Source of the DNA: Opisthorchis felineus
Lineage: Eukaryota; Platyhelminthes; Trematoda; Opisthorchiida; Opisthorchiidae
Direction of reading: 5' to 3'
Length of the DNA stretch: 64,000 nt
NCBI GenBank assembly: GCA_004794785.1
Contig: SJOL01009975.1
Coordinates: forward strand, 162,726-226,725
The notes under the pieces were generated by a model. The model ran no database searches, had not been told where the DNA came from, and saw only the letters and a list, made by a program, of their open reading frames with translations. Numbering within the stretch: position 1 is the first letter of the stretch; each line of letters starts with the position of its first letter. Shown here in pieces: positions 12,611 to 24,745 of this stretch. Made by a program: the position numbers and the translations under genes.

Positions 12611-14373
12611 GGGGTGCATCAAGATGCTTGAGATTTAGCGGTAAACCAAGTCAAACAACAAGGTTTGTATTAAAAAAATCCAATACGGACGGGGTGTGCG
12701 GTTCTGTAACAAAAAATCTAGTAGTTGCCCTGTGCTAAATTTTCCTGGACTTTTTCGTCGCGCCTTACGCGAAGGTAAATATATGAGAAATCGAAGTGAC
12801 ACTTCTGCTAATTTTCCTCTATATTCAACATGGAAGCAAACAATATGAAACGTTGAAATGATGTTGCAAAGCAACATTACGCATACCTTAAAACGGGCCA
12901 ATTTACTGATATTGAACAATGTCCGAGGGCATTAGTCGTGGTCAGTATCGCACAAAAGGTAGTTTTGTGAAGGTTTAAAATATGCTGTATTTTGGTGTCA
13001 GATAACAAAATAAGATGAAAGAAATCCTACGTGGAATATATTTAAAGACGTAAAAGAAGAATCTGCGTGAGGATCATGAAGTGAACAACATTTTCTAACA
13101 AACTAGAAGACATGGAATTGCGTTGAATTTTGATTTCATATTCAGTGGCCAAAGCATTTATGCTTACTGTATGCCATACTTTCAGTGTTATTCTGCAGTG
13201 TAAGCTGTGCTTGACATTTCCGTTAGGGCGAATTCAACGGTTTTGTACAAACGCCCTCCGCGTTATTTTGAGTTCTTTTTTAAATAGACTAACGTTAGAG
13301 GCAGGAGCGCGCTGCCTATAGCAATGGTCTATTCTAAAGTTGCCACAGGCGGATTGAAGTAAGCCGCATTTACTTACAAACCAAAGTTCATAAATTTGTC
13401 TTATTCCAGAGTAATAGTATTCCAGAGAATGGTAGTTTTGATTTCACGAGGAACAATAGCGTTTGATTGGGTATATTTGTCCTAATCGCAAACAAATTCA
13501 CAAAAACAAACCGCGTCGATCTTAGCAAAACTTCATTACTAAATCGTCAATCATGTCAGCCGCATAATTTTGGAACACAAATTTTACAATTCACCAAATG
13601 CCTACGGATGTTTTTCAAGAGGAAAAACCTGTTCAATACAAATGGGGAGTGATGGTGAATTATGTCGTCACTTTTTCAAAATTGATTCCGCCCTATGTCC
13701 TCTATTTAAACCACCCAGTATGTTTTTCCTTTTTCAAATTTGCATAACATTATCCTGCTTGTGACCGCATACTTTCCTACTGATGTGTAGAAGAGTGCCT
13801 ATATTTCGATACTAACGGTTCACCCATATAGGTTTCTCTTCAACAGCGTTTTCACCTGCCTACATCGCTGCAGGCTTTGAACAATTCGTTCATACATAAA
13901 ATGTCGTTCTTATTCTTTAAAACCGTACAACTTAAAAAACAGTATTTTAAGATGCAGTGTTAACGTTGATGACATATATGAAATTCAGGGCAAAATATCT
14001 CACCACTGTCCAACGTCATCTATTCAGTTGATAAAGTTTAGCTTTGAACATGCTTTATATGCTTAAGATTCGTTTCTTGTTGCCTTTAAATGTAAACTTT
14101 TGTCATCACCATTATTGATAGCATAGCATCAATGTTTAAAACGTATGCTTTGCTACCGTGTAAAAGCTGCTACTGAATACCTGAGATAGCCGAATGGGGA
14201 TGAAGTTCTCGAGTAGAATCAATGCACCCTCGGGGTTGTGAGCATTTTGGGGATATAAGTGCTGGGCTTAATTTAGCATGTTCATAAGAGTTGATGTGAG
14301 ACGTCATGCGCAAAAATATTTTGAACAAAGCTCAGCTAGCACTCTGGAGTTTCATGTGTTCACAATTTACAAG
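12611..14373 (+). other. intron
   Basis: No repeat or exon recognised. Short open frames near 13130-13760 show no domain signature. Confidence 0.5.
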
Positions 14374-14560
14374 CAAAACTGAGGTGCAAAGATCAACCAG
14401 TCAAGTGGAGGCAGCTTGTTGACGTAGTCAGTTTTCAACATTTTGTCACGTGGGATACAAAATGTTCGGCGAGTCAAATCGGAGGACGACTGACTGTGAA
14501 AGGTGACACAGTCCACAATTATATACATTGCATAAGGGGAGAAGAATGTGTGTACTATAG
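14374..14560 (+). CDS. candidate exon, unrecognised Cys-containing module
   Basis: A frame with no ATG, open for 78 codons (14335-14572), gives balanced, protein-like sequence with cysteines and the motif H-C-I-R-G-E-E-C. An AG at 14372-14373 would start it in phase 1, as the EGF exons do. Two donors are possible. GTGACA after 14502 is phase 1 and gives exactly 43 codons. GTATGG after 14560 is phase 2, like the split EGF exon at 21345. I do not recognise the domain. The acceptor tract is only moderate, so it could be chance or a fragment of an old transposon. Placement in the EGF-ZP gene rests on strand and phase only. Confidence 0.3.
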
Positions 14561-16870
14561 GTATGGAGCGTGAAATATTATCGGGCTATTCAGTACAAAT
14601 GGACTGGGACAGATTTTGGGCTGTGACCCATGAAAAACAACGCCAAATATGTAAATTTCTTATTGACCCAGCGTTTCAAATAAAACGAGATTCTAGTCAA
14701 TACGTTGCCTAGAATGAATCAACAAGTCAACCACAGCCATAGCAATCATTCAGACGTTCATTGGTGCACTTTCATTGATACAGAAACTTTCCCCTGATAT
14801 ATAATCCGCATTCTGGTTTTATTCAGATTTCGTGGAAATCCAAATTAAGTACTGTCCACGTCACTTTCAAGAACAATAAGCCTGCCGCCCCTGCTATGAT
14901 GTATAGGCACAAATTATGAGCAGCAAAACAGGTAACCAAGCCGAGCCTTTGAAGCTGTGACGTTCGTCGTGCAGATCATTTGCGTAAAAACTCTTAGCCC
15001 CTACCTTTAACTTAACAAGACTGAGCCAATTCACTCTAAATCCGGTACCGGGAAGTTGACTGAGATTCGTGAATTTCAGCAAACTATCAAGCTGTAACTA
15101 TTTAGCTGGTTACGTTGTGTTATCTTGAAGTATCAAAGAAACTATCGACCTATCCACACTTCAAGTTCAAGCAACGATGAAAACACTTTATTTTGTCTCT
15201 GACATACTAATTCGTACACAGCCCAAAATTAGGTATGTGACCCCAAAGAACGTGGTCTGAGTTGAAGTTATAAATCTGTGTTCAACCTCTCGAACGACAG
15301 ACACGTGTAACATGCGTATGCAAATATGTTTGCTATTAAGTACCTGAAATTACCTACAGCATGCAGCGATTACTAATAGGCCATCTGTTCTAAACTAAAA
15401 ATCAACAAAAAAATGGGAGGAATTCTAGAACAGTGAAAAATTAAGTCTTCATTTAGTGGTTTTCTGCTCTTGTCCCCGAATAATTCGCAGTTTTTAACAC
15501 ACTGTAAATCAACGTCATTCTTACAGCTGTGCTTTTGCTCACTTTTATCGGCTTGTTTATGCCTGTCATACGTCAGTATACTTCAAGCAAGGGACTCCCT
15601 TTACTTATCCTCTATTGTGCTCGATCTCATCTGGAACCATCTCTGTATACTCTGAGAATCTAGTTTGATGAAAAATAATTTGCGAAATCCATACTAAACT
15701 TTGCATTTGTGGTAGGGCAAAAAACTGTAGGCAAGTTTCTCTTAGCCGGGTTTCTGTGCATCCAAATAAACGGAGTTGTTAAAACCAACGAAACCATTGT
15801 TTTGCAAATATAAGATTCATCACCGGAATTTTTTGCTACGTAAATGAAAATTTTCACTAACTGAGGAATTTTTGTTTGTTTTGTTTCTGTCAACAGCTGC
15901 TTCAAGCAAAATATTCTTTTGCATCATGCCATTTCAAAAAACATTTTGCACAGTATCACTGGTCATGTATCGGTGGAATTCAGTATAATGTAATTTCTGG
16001 GAAGAAATAGCATACATACAGAACTAGGAAATGAATTGCCACAGTCCTGTTTTACCCTGTAAAACTGAAGCATCGCGAATGTTGGTGTAGTTACACGTAA
16101 AGAGAGAAGCTATTTCTGTCGTTGCTTAATAATGGAAATTGATTTAGTTTGTAGGTGGCAATAGAACACTGGGGCTGCTACAAATCTGGAGTTTTCAGTC
16201 CAGGCGCAGTGTGGATGATAACAATAGAGTTGCTGCAATGTTGTTTTAACCTGAGTTTTCGTACCAAAACAGCTAGAATAGCGCCTGTTGTCAACTCTTA
16301 AATCGCGAAGTTTTGATTTAAACACAAACATAGACGTGTATTCCAACTCTCAGGCGTCTAATGTCAAGTGTAACAAGACACAAGATTATATCGAAAATAG
16401 AAATAAGGCCATTTTAGCCGGCGGCTGACATTGTGGATGGAGCATGGCTTAACGATCCTGTGTCTGCATATCAGGCAAATATATTTGCACATTCAATCGA
16501 AAAAAAATGTTTTTTTGCAGTCTCTTAAGGTTCCCTGGGTCGTATAAGAAGTGGCAATCGCTAACACTACAACGCACTGCTACATATCAGACGAGCAGAG
16601 TTTATTACTTACTGGTCTCCTTCTGGGATAGATTGGACATTTTTCTTACAATTTACTCAATAGACCCAACCAACAGACTGTCTATCCGAGGTTCGGAAAT
16701 TATGTGCGTTTAAGGCTGCATGATTTGCTGACTATCTGGTTGTATGCATCATTTGTCCAGGAGGGTTTGCAGAGTGATTTGTGTTCCTCATACACACCAT
16801 TCGTTAAGAGTCGGTTCAGTTGTCTAGTAATATAAAACCGTACACGTATCCAATAACTTAATGAGCTCAG
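14561..16870 (+). other. intron
   Basis: No supported feature. An open frame near 15470-15655 has a C-x-C, but its borders do not match the phases of the neighbouring exons. Confidence 0.5.
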
Positions 16871-17155
16871 CCACCGACTTAAATGCCCCAGTATTCCATG
16901 GTGGAAGATACCAGCAAATTGATAGAAAGCTAGTGACTTTATGGAATTTTATTCCGACTGTTACCGATTCATATTTTATTGCTGGTAAATCTGTAATGCC
17001 ATGTTCAAGTTCACCAATAAATTATATGCCTAAAACATGTTTACAATTAGCAAATTCTTTACGTCAGCTGTTCCTGGATAAAAATGAAATCCATTCGTTG
17101 AATGGATCCCTGTCCGTCCAGTCAGTGATCTCATCTCATGTAGCTGATGTACAGG
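16871..17155 (+). CDS. exon: unrecognised 95-residue module, phase 1-1
   Basis: A 285-base exon (95 codons) with donor GTAAGT at 17156 and an AG at 16869-16870, symmetric phase 1 like the EGF modules on either side, so it fits the chain in frame. The protein segment has only two cysteines (C-S-S-S-P-I-N-Y-M-P-K-T-C), an N-G-S sequon and a leucine-rich stretch after the second cysteine. I do not recognise the fold; a SEA-like or lineage-specific linker is possible. The acceptor pyrimidine tract is weak. The strong donor, the open frame over its whole length and the matching phase support it as part of the same extracellular protein. Confidence 0.5.
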
Positions 17156-17885
17156 GTAAGTGCGAAACTGCTTGTCGCACTGAGTGAAACGTTTACATTT
17201 CCGGAAAAAGTGGTTTTTCAGAATTGCCTACAATTTTAAAAGCGCGAAATACAGCGAATGAGTTCATTTAGAGCTTATAAGAGGAAGAATAAGCGTACCC
17301 ATACCGGATCCTTTTGTAATAAATACGTGAAAACGTTCAAAAAATGATGACACGCCTTTCACTGTTTTCTTTTATTGAAGGTCTTTGAACGAGTAAATTG
17401 CTAATTATATGAACTTTGCAGTTAATTGCCAGGACGCTTGATTTCAGGAGGAAAGGACAGGTAATGCGATATTCTTATATATCTCGCAAACTAGCTCCAA
17501 CAAAGTAGATCTCCCTATGACAGAATAATGTATATGATTTATGTTCACCGCGGGGGAAGAAATGTAAAAATCCTCAAATTATATCGGAGGAAAAATGGAT
17601 TGTAATGTTTGGCATTTTCCGAGATATTTTATGGAATAACTTTTGACTACTTTCGATAAAAATAAAGAAATTAAGCACGTGTATTCTGCAAAAGCTGCTT
17701 TCGTTTGTGAGATGACCTTTGTCTTTTCAAACAACTACTGTTAGAGATTCAACAGCAAGCCGTCTTGTAGATAATCCCTAATATGTTTCCACATTACCAT
17801 GGTCTAGTGAACTCCCTCTAGGTGGGAATATGTGCGCAGGTTTCTTTATTATCTTTACCCTTGTTATTTTTTGTCATATTCCCAT
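17156..17885 (+). other. intron
   Basis: No feature recognised. Confidence 0.5.
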
Positions 17886-18206
17886 ATGAATATCCAAGTG
17901 GCCAATTCTCCCAACAACGACAGCGATAGTAAGCGGATGAAAAGAAATGCCGTGTTTGAACAAAAGTGTCAAAGAATGGTTAAACGCAGGGCTAAGAAGA
18001 GCCATTCCTCAACGGACTAAATATCCCACATTGATGAAATGAAAACGGAGCGCGTCGTAGGATCAGTTCAAGAATCAACAAAAATCTTATTGAGTCAGGC
18101 CATGTTGCTTTCAACAACTATGTTGTCCACGGTTGACTGCTTAAATCGGACTGTTAGAAGAGCGGCCAAATGTTTTAAAAGTAGGCTGAAAAAGCGGTAT
18201 TTTTAA
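17886..18206 (+). pseudogene. basic, coil-like ORF with one in-frame stop
   Basis: From an ATG at 17886 the frame runs to TAA at 18018-18020, then continues in the same frame to TAA at 18204-18206. The total is 107 codons including one internal stop. The first part is very rich in Lys/Arg with Asn/Ser/Asp. The second part is rich in Ser, Thr, Leu and Met and ends in a basic K-S-R-L-K-K-R-Y-F. That composition resembles the C-terminal part of a DNA-binding or transposon-encoded protein, but no family was recognised. It looks like a decayed retrocopy or transposon ORF inside an intron. A chance open region is possible. Confidence 0.3.
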
Positions 18207-19070
18207 TGGTTTCACGTGCATATCAGAAGAACTAATGAGACTCTCTAGACGAACAAAGTGAAAAGCTTATATTCTCATGATCTGACAAAGAAACGTATGA
18301 AATGTTCTTACGGCTTTTTATCAGTGACGATAATTTGAATAACGTTTTTTCTCTCCAACCGCAATTGCCTAATAAACAGTCCATATGAAATTATTCCAGC
18401 AAGCGGAGGTTGCTGGAGGATTACAAAAGCTATGTCAATTTAATGTCCATTGATTTGATTTGTGTAACGGTTCTAACGCAGGGAACTATCTATTAGCACA
18501 CAGAAATGTATTATGCAGCTAACAAAGAGGTCGGAATTGGTCGGTAATTTAGGGCCTTGTTTCAAAGAAGTATGTAGGTTATCTACAAGTTGGCAACCTC
18601 AAGTCGAAATGAGGAGCTTGACGAATAATTCAGTGGATACAAATTTAATTTAGTAACTCTTGAAGAAATTTATGCAAACACATAAAGCACCTGCTTCGAT
18701 TTGCTACTATTAAAGGCATTATTTCGCATTGAGTATTGTTGATATACAAATAGAGTTATCAGCCATGTCACTTGCGCTGGTGTGCAGGGGGGATTGTGTG
18801 AAGAGATCAACCAGAATAAGCCAAATTACCACCTTCATACTTGCCGACGAAAATATCGCCACAACACAAGGGCTAAGTAGTTTAAATTCAGCTCAAGGTA
18901 ACTTAACCAGATAGCGAATTAGGTTAATCAATGGAAAACAAGTAATATTATAATTCACCCTCACATCAACCTCACCTGAATAGTCATCCTCCTGCCCTGG
19001 CGCAATCATTCTGATTCGTCCAGGCTAAAGGGGGAAGAACTAGACCCAAGTTTAGCTCTTATTAGAGCTC
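18207..19070 (+). other. intron
   Basis: No feature recognised. Confidence 0.5.
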
Positions 19071-19170
19071 GTCAGCAAAGTATGTCCTTGGTCGGTCAGG
19101 AGTTTGAACTTCGCACATCTGACGTGCTAGGTGACAATGTTACCAATGCTCCACCAGCGTACGCTGCGCG
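19071..19170 (-). repeat. tRNA-like SINE head, diverged
   Basis: On the minus strand the sequence gives an A-box-like tggtggagcattgg and, about 30 bases later, a B-box-like agttcaaactcctgac. This is the internal pol III promoter layout of a tRNA-derived element. No complete cloverleaf can be drawn, so a functional tRNA is unlikely. Confidence 0.45.
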
Positions 19171-21344
19171 CATCTGAATTTTTAAGTCTGAACTGGTGAA
19201 CATGCTCACGCTTGAGCTAGTGATTCGTTGGCTTGAAACCTCAAGATTCATAAGAAGCTCGGCGCGGGTAATTCCTAATCAAAATGAAACACTTGAACAA
19301 TGCTTTTATAATGTTCATGCATGTTGAATCATAAAATAAGATTCAAATGATACTGAGTAAAACACCAAGCAATGATATGCAACGTATTAGTTTAAAAGAA
19401 TGCACAAATAAGATACTCGTTTGAAGTGAATTTAGGCGTGGAGTACGGCGTGGCGTTAATATAAGACCGTTGCGCTACCTGGTGTACATTGGCCACAGTT
19501 TGAAGCAAACACATTATTCTACCTACGGTCATAATACGAGATTTTCGTAGCCCAATTGTTCATTCAAAACTAAATGGCACCCAGGTTAACTGATATCGAA
19601 AAATTAAATAACGTCAGATAAGATTTTTGTCATTTCACGGAACCATGGACAGTGAGCATTTCGCAAACCTCTAGGTGGATCGTTACCTGCAATTTTCCCT
19701 CCAGGTGGCCAAACAACGCCATGTGCCATCCAGCTATTTGTAGCTACTCATAACTGAGGTTAACGTAGGCTTTCCCAGTGATTAGCGTTGCTTTGGAATG
19801 GTTTCACTTTTCATATTTAAATTTCCCTAGCATTCAACAGTTTACATCATTGTTTTTATTAGCTGTTTTAATTTCTTAGTTTGTGCGTCTTAAAATGTCT
19901 GTTCTGAGTACATGAAACCAGTATCTTGTCGATATTTAAGACTTCAGCAATCTTGTAATTTATTGCAGTTGAACGATCTGTACTATAGCCAAGAGGTATT
20001 TACCTCATTACCTTGTAAACCTGACTTTATGCGTGTTCATTTGCGACCTGTTTGCGCCCCACACAAATTAACCACTTTTAAAGGCTCAAAATTAATTTTA
20101 TTCTTGATTTAGTCTTAATTCGAAGAATCAGTGAAACATGTCGCAACCCAAAACACATCAAACGTCTCCTGGTCTAACCTGACACTGAAGCTCTGATGCT
20201 GCTTCACCTGTTTGTGGGACCTTGTGATATCGTCACATTGTGTGCCGGATTCAGAAACGCCCTATGTAAAATGCAGTCACAAGTCACACGCTATTCTATA
20301 CTATTATACCACTGTACTACTACAGTACAGCGCATAGTATAGTATTCAGTAATATCAGCCGAGTATGTGGTATTATTTCGGGAGCTAGCAGTGATATTGT
20401 AACCATAATTATGGATAAAAATTTTAAAAAAATTAACCAACTAATCTTTGCCTGTTTTTGGACCACGCACCCAGAGACATTTACATCTGGTTAGCTAAAC
20501 GTGATCTACATTTTTGTAAAGGCCACTTAAAGAGAAATTGCAACTAATTATCGGGTTGGCTTCATATGACAAAACTATTATGCGCATGCGAATATGTTAA
20601 CTTCCTTCAAGCATAAATAACAAAGCATTCAACCTAAAAACATGTGGGAATTGTTGAGTGTTCTCATGAGTATGTGCAATTTTTTCACGTGTAGTTAAAT
20701 AAACAACTGAGAAATTAGATGTAATGGCGTTCTCCATGGATGGTAGGAATAATTTGCACGCCTAATGTGTACTTTAAGCTAAACTTAACGGTATTATTTG
20801 CCAGAGAACGACCGGCACATTACCCAGCGAAAGTGGCGTTTCAGTTTTGTTCGAAGAACCCTTGGATGTGACAACAAAATTGCAAACAATAAAAATCAAA
20901 TCTAGTTGCTTTTCACTTCGAGTTGATATAATGGAAGTGAGCCTGAATCAGATGAAAGTTCGTTCATACAAGAGTTTCGCGTAAAAACGTTCGCAAATAA
21001 ATATGCTAAGACTGTATTGACTAACATCATTCTACTAGGTCTACGTTCATTCTGACACTCAGCATCTCGAGATGTCGGCCTATTTCGTTGCTTGTGATTT
21101 GTCACATATACGATATCAAAGTTCCATGACAGTAAAAAGTTTGTTCTGAAAACTATATCTATAAGTACTCTCTCGACATTCCAAACTGTCTCACCCCCAC
21201 AAGGTCCAGGAGTGTACATTTTAATGGAGACGGTTTCTTTGTTCGTGAAAAAACGCATAAGAACTTCATTTCAGCATAAATGTTGCAATCTCCTGCTTTA
21301 ATGACTTTCTTTGCAGCGAGATGAACGTGCACTTTTTCTTGCAG
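19171..21344 (+). other. intron; weak hairpin near 20.3 kb
   Basis: An imperfect palindrome lies at about 20292-20350: ctatactat and ctgtac on the left are matched by gtacag and atagtatag on the right. An open stretch at 19912-20112 has four cysteines but no good donor. A short acidic open stretch at about 20930-21050 was not recognised. Confidence 0.4.
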
Positions 21345-21516
21345 ATAAGCCGATTATCAACCCAATTTCAACGTTTTGCCGCCAGTGTGTGATGGTTGGC
21401 GGATTCTGTTATGAGCCGATTCATGGGGGATCAAAATTGTTGTTTGCAAACTCGAACAATCCGCATCGTGATACAGCCCAAATTCGAAACATTTCGAATC
21501 TAAGGTACAAGGATTT
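21345..21516 (+). CDS. exon: first half of a split EGF-like module (C1-C3)
   Basis: The acceptor is strong (actttttcttgcag, ending at 21344) and the donor GTAAGT starts at 21517. The exon is 172 bases, enters in phase 1 and leaves in phase 2. It carries the first three cysteines of an EGF-like module as C-x2-C-x6-C, preceded by D-K-P-I-I-N-P. The exon at 31297 has the same layout: Asp from the junction codon, N-P a few residues on, then C-x2-C-x6-C. After the third cysteine a long polar stretch with an N-I-S sequon follows. The fourth to sixth cysteines are in the next exon, 2.4 kb downstream, which starts in exactly the matching phase. Splitting an EGF module here is unusual. Confidence 0.75.
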
Positions 21517-23904
21517 GTAAGTTTATGGAATTAGCTTTATTTATCCTATACCTTTAAATTTCGTACCACAATTATATTCTTCAATATAACCAAAAATGTC
21601 GGTTGTTAGGCATCAGCAATTCCAGCTTTTATCTTTTTAACAAAGTATTTCTAGGTAAAATTTAGGTAAAATGGTCGATGATAGAACGTACCTGAGGAGC
21701 TGCTGGTTAGTAGATGCTCTAGGTTTCTACCTTAAATCCATTGCGAATCGGTGGGATAGAACAATGAACGCTAGCAGAGGTGTCTTCGGATGACTGAAGT
21801 AAAACCAACAAAGAGTGAAATATGAGCTAGGCAAACCTACAGAACCATCCGTATAAGAGAAGCTTTCAGGGTTTTATCTGATCGCTGAGCATAAAACTTT
21901 TGTTGATGATTTTTGAGACACATTTATTGATGTTCACTGTGGTTTCATATTACCACCGCCTGATTATAGGTTTACAAACTTCGGCATCGTTGATTACTAA
22001 GCATTACGGTATGTCTCACTGGGTTTGAAACGGTTTGCAATAAAGGCAAGTTAACTACTCAGGTAAAAGCTTATGGGATAGTGTGTTGAATTATTAAAAC
22101 CTCCCACAATTATCTTGTGTTTATTGTTCGGGTGTTTGTGTACCCGAAACAAAATATTTGATACCGACCGCCGTGCTACTGTGCTCTTCCTACCAGGTAT
22201 TAATTAGAGAGTATTACATTATCGAGAGCATTATATTATGCGCGAATCTTCTCATGATACTCAGAACATATGAAATACAAGCAGGTAATGAGCCCACATT
22301 TTCCAATGTTCGGGCAGTGTACCCGGGTGTGAATTTTTTTCAAGTGGACCAGCGGCGGATTTATATTCACGATAATACTGACCAGTATTGCAGACTCAAG
22401 TGCATTACCCTGACAATACAATAGTGTGTACAACCAACGAATACTAAACATTAAGTTATGAAGTTCAGATAGTTAAGAAAGCGTGTTAAGTTTCACTCGC
22501 TCGCTGATCAATTTCCAAGGTGACTGATTTCGAGAACCTAGGAAAATATTTCACGTACAACAGCAGATGAAAACTCAAACCGTTTATAGGTTTCCTGAAG
22601 CAAGGAAGCGGAAAACCTGGTTTTTTATTCGTTTTGTTGTTAGTACCGTTGAGATCTTTAGATCCCTGTTCGCCAGCAAACATAGCATAGACCCGTTGAT
22701 GCATGGATTTTTTTGTAGTGTCTATGCGTTCCCCGCCTCAAAACCAACTTTGATATCCCTAATGCCGAAGTAATTAGAAACATTCCACAAAAAGAAGATG
22801 AAATACATTAGTGAGGTATGTTTGTTCAAGATCTGGATAACGGTGCTCTGTATAACGTAGTCGTATCAGTTGGCGTTTGACCCACAACAGTAACTGAGCA
22901 AGCGACAGAAAATTTATTAATAAAATTAACGAGCTGCTTTGAAAAATGCTTGCCATGCACGGAAGGTATCTGAAGTCAATCCTTCTTGAAGACAAGGATA
23001 CGCCATTATAATGCGTCTTATCGAGTGCAAACTCGTCCTTGTGCTTCCCATTTTGGTAAACCACCGTGAATTCGCAGAACATCGACTACGAAGAGGCGAA
23101 CACAGGATGCATAGGTCCAGTGAAAGCACTGGTTGCTGGTTTTACAAAGCTGCAAATGCTATGAAAGAATTCCTGCAAAGTAACGTGAGACAATTTCTAT
23201 GGCTTGGTGGATTATGTAAAATTCATTGACAAAACATAAGCAAGCACGTCAAAAAAATTATTAGCAATGCCCAAAATAAGTGAGAATAGCTGGCGACAAC
23301 ATCTTTATATCTGCAAGAAAGGCTGTTCCCGGCATCTGAATCGGAACTTCAAAAAACATGTCTCCACATCACTCTTGTTTAAAGCCATATCTCAGCTCCT
23401 TGGCAGTAATTCTGCTTATCTCATCCAGAGATATAGCACCCTTTTCTTATTAGAGCGCAGTAGAAAAAAATTAAATGAAGTCTCAACCGCTCAAAAGTGA
23501 CTATGAATCTGTTACGCGGGTCCGAAGCGCTCACAGCGTCCCGATCCTGCGATTTGCAGAGACTGAAGAATTCACTGACTCATTCAAAACAACTACTGGT
23601 TCATCGTTTAAGACATCGACCAGTTGAACATATTGCTCACAGATGAACGTGTCTACTCATTTTGACGTACTATCTCAATTGGGTGTATCCTGCGCTGGTA
23701 AGATAGTCGTGACACACATCACACAGTGAGTAGAACTCACTCATAAGTGAAATAACTGGAAGAGACGATGCGTTACAGGAGAACGATTACCCGAATGACG
23801 GTGATGTGGGCATTACTTCAACCGATCTTGCAGAACATCCACGCACATTTTGTATTCAAATAAAACTTGCTCGGGAAGCCCGAGCTTTACAAATTACCTT
23901 TCAG
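21517..23904 (+). other. phase-2 intron inside an EGF module
   Basis: Runs from GTAAGT to cctttcag. It contains several open frames (22158-22424, 22567-22773, 23267-23500) without domain signatures. A strong-looking acceptor at about 22198 does not fit the neighbouring phases. Confidence 0.55.
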
Positions 23905-24092
23905 AAACCACAGATGCAGTTGTCCAACACCGATGGCGATGAAAAATTTGTCAACCTATCATGGTCAAAATTCGCATCCACATGGAAAGGGCGCTGCATC
24001 GTTACTCATGGATTCATGGTTACCAAAACCACCGTCAGAGTTGTATTGGAAATATGATGGCCTGGAATGGCCAATATGCACAGCAAAATTGG
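23905..24092 (+). CDS. exon: second half of the split EGF-like module (C4-C6)
   Basis: The acceptor is attacctttcag ending at 23904 and the donor GTGAGT starts at 24093. The exon has 188 bases, enters in phase 2 and leaves in phase 1, so it completes the frame left open at 21516; the joined codon is leucine. It opens with N-H-R-C-S-C-P, giving the C-x-C of EGF, and its last cysteine lies 51 residues later in P-I-C-T-A-K-L. The whole module is therefore C-x2-C-x6-C-x39-C-x-C-x51-C, with two very enlarged loops. An N-L-S sequon is present. It then joins in phase 1 to the exon at 30431. Confidence 0.75.
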
Positions 24093-24525
24093 GTGAGTTT
24101 TACGTTCCTTTTGATATAAGTATCCTTACAATACCCTATTTTTTCCCACTTATTCCTATTTCGTGTTTTTCACAACGGATTAAGATATTCAAGCGGACAG
24201 TTGTTTTTAATAAATGGTAAAGCATTACTGAAGAAGTCTGCAATTAAAAGGTAGTTATTTTTGGAATTACTATCCTATGCTGACAGTGTCTGGCAACCAC
24301 CGGTGTTCGAACAGTGGCTCAGAGAGGCAAGGAGGTTGGATTTGCTTTTGCATACAGTATCGGGGTCATCAGTTTACTTGTGATCAATCCTGATGTCACA
24401 ACATCTTTCAAATAATTTCCTCCATAATGACCTCGAATTTATTTAGGGACACATCTGATGACTTCCTTTAAAACAACGCTTTCGAAAGACCTGAATCAAG
24501 TTTCCCTCCTCTGACTGAGGCCAAC
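24093..24525 (+). other. intron
   Basis: No feature recognised before the SINE copy. Confidence 0.5.
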
Positions 24526-24745
24526 CGCTGAGAAGCACTGTACAGCCGTTTCATCTTTACCTGTATTTGTCAGCTTCGTGCAGCCCACTAATCTAAATGA
24601 TTCCAGTCTGTAACCTCCCAGCTAGGAGTTAAAGACTAAACCACCTAGCCACGACTGATTGGTTGTAATGTTCGTGATGTGCTCTCACCTGAACAGGACA
24701 GAACACCAATCATCTCTCAGTTACTCCCTGACTGGCTCACCGAGC
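24526..24745 (-). repeat. tRNA-derived SINE, family B, strongly diverged
   Basis: Begins with ctgagaagcactgtacagc, as does the copy at 45940, and continues through a damaged tRNA-like part (acctcccagctaggagttaaag...accacctagccac). It ends with gactggctc-ccgagcaactt, matching the arm sequence beside the 45940 copy. It is the most diverged of the four family B copies. Confidence 0.5.

Noticed and set aside
20902..21258. Minus-strand open frame of 118 codons
   Set aside because: No recognised motif; the plus strand over the same bases is equally open in places.
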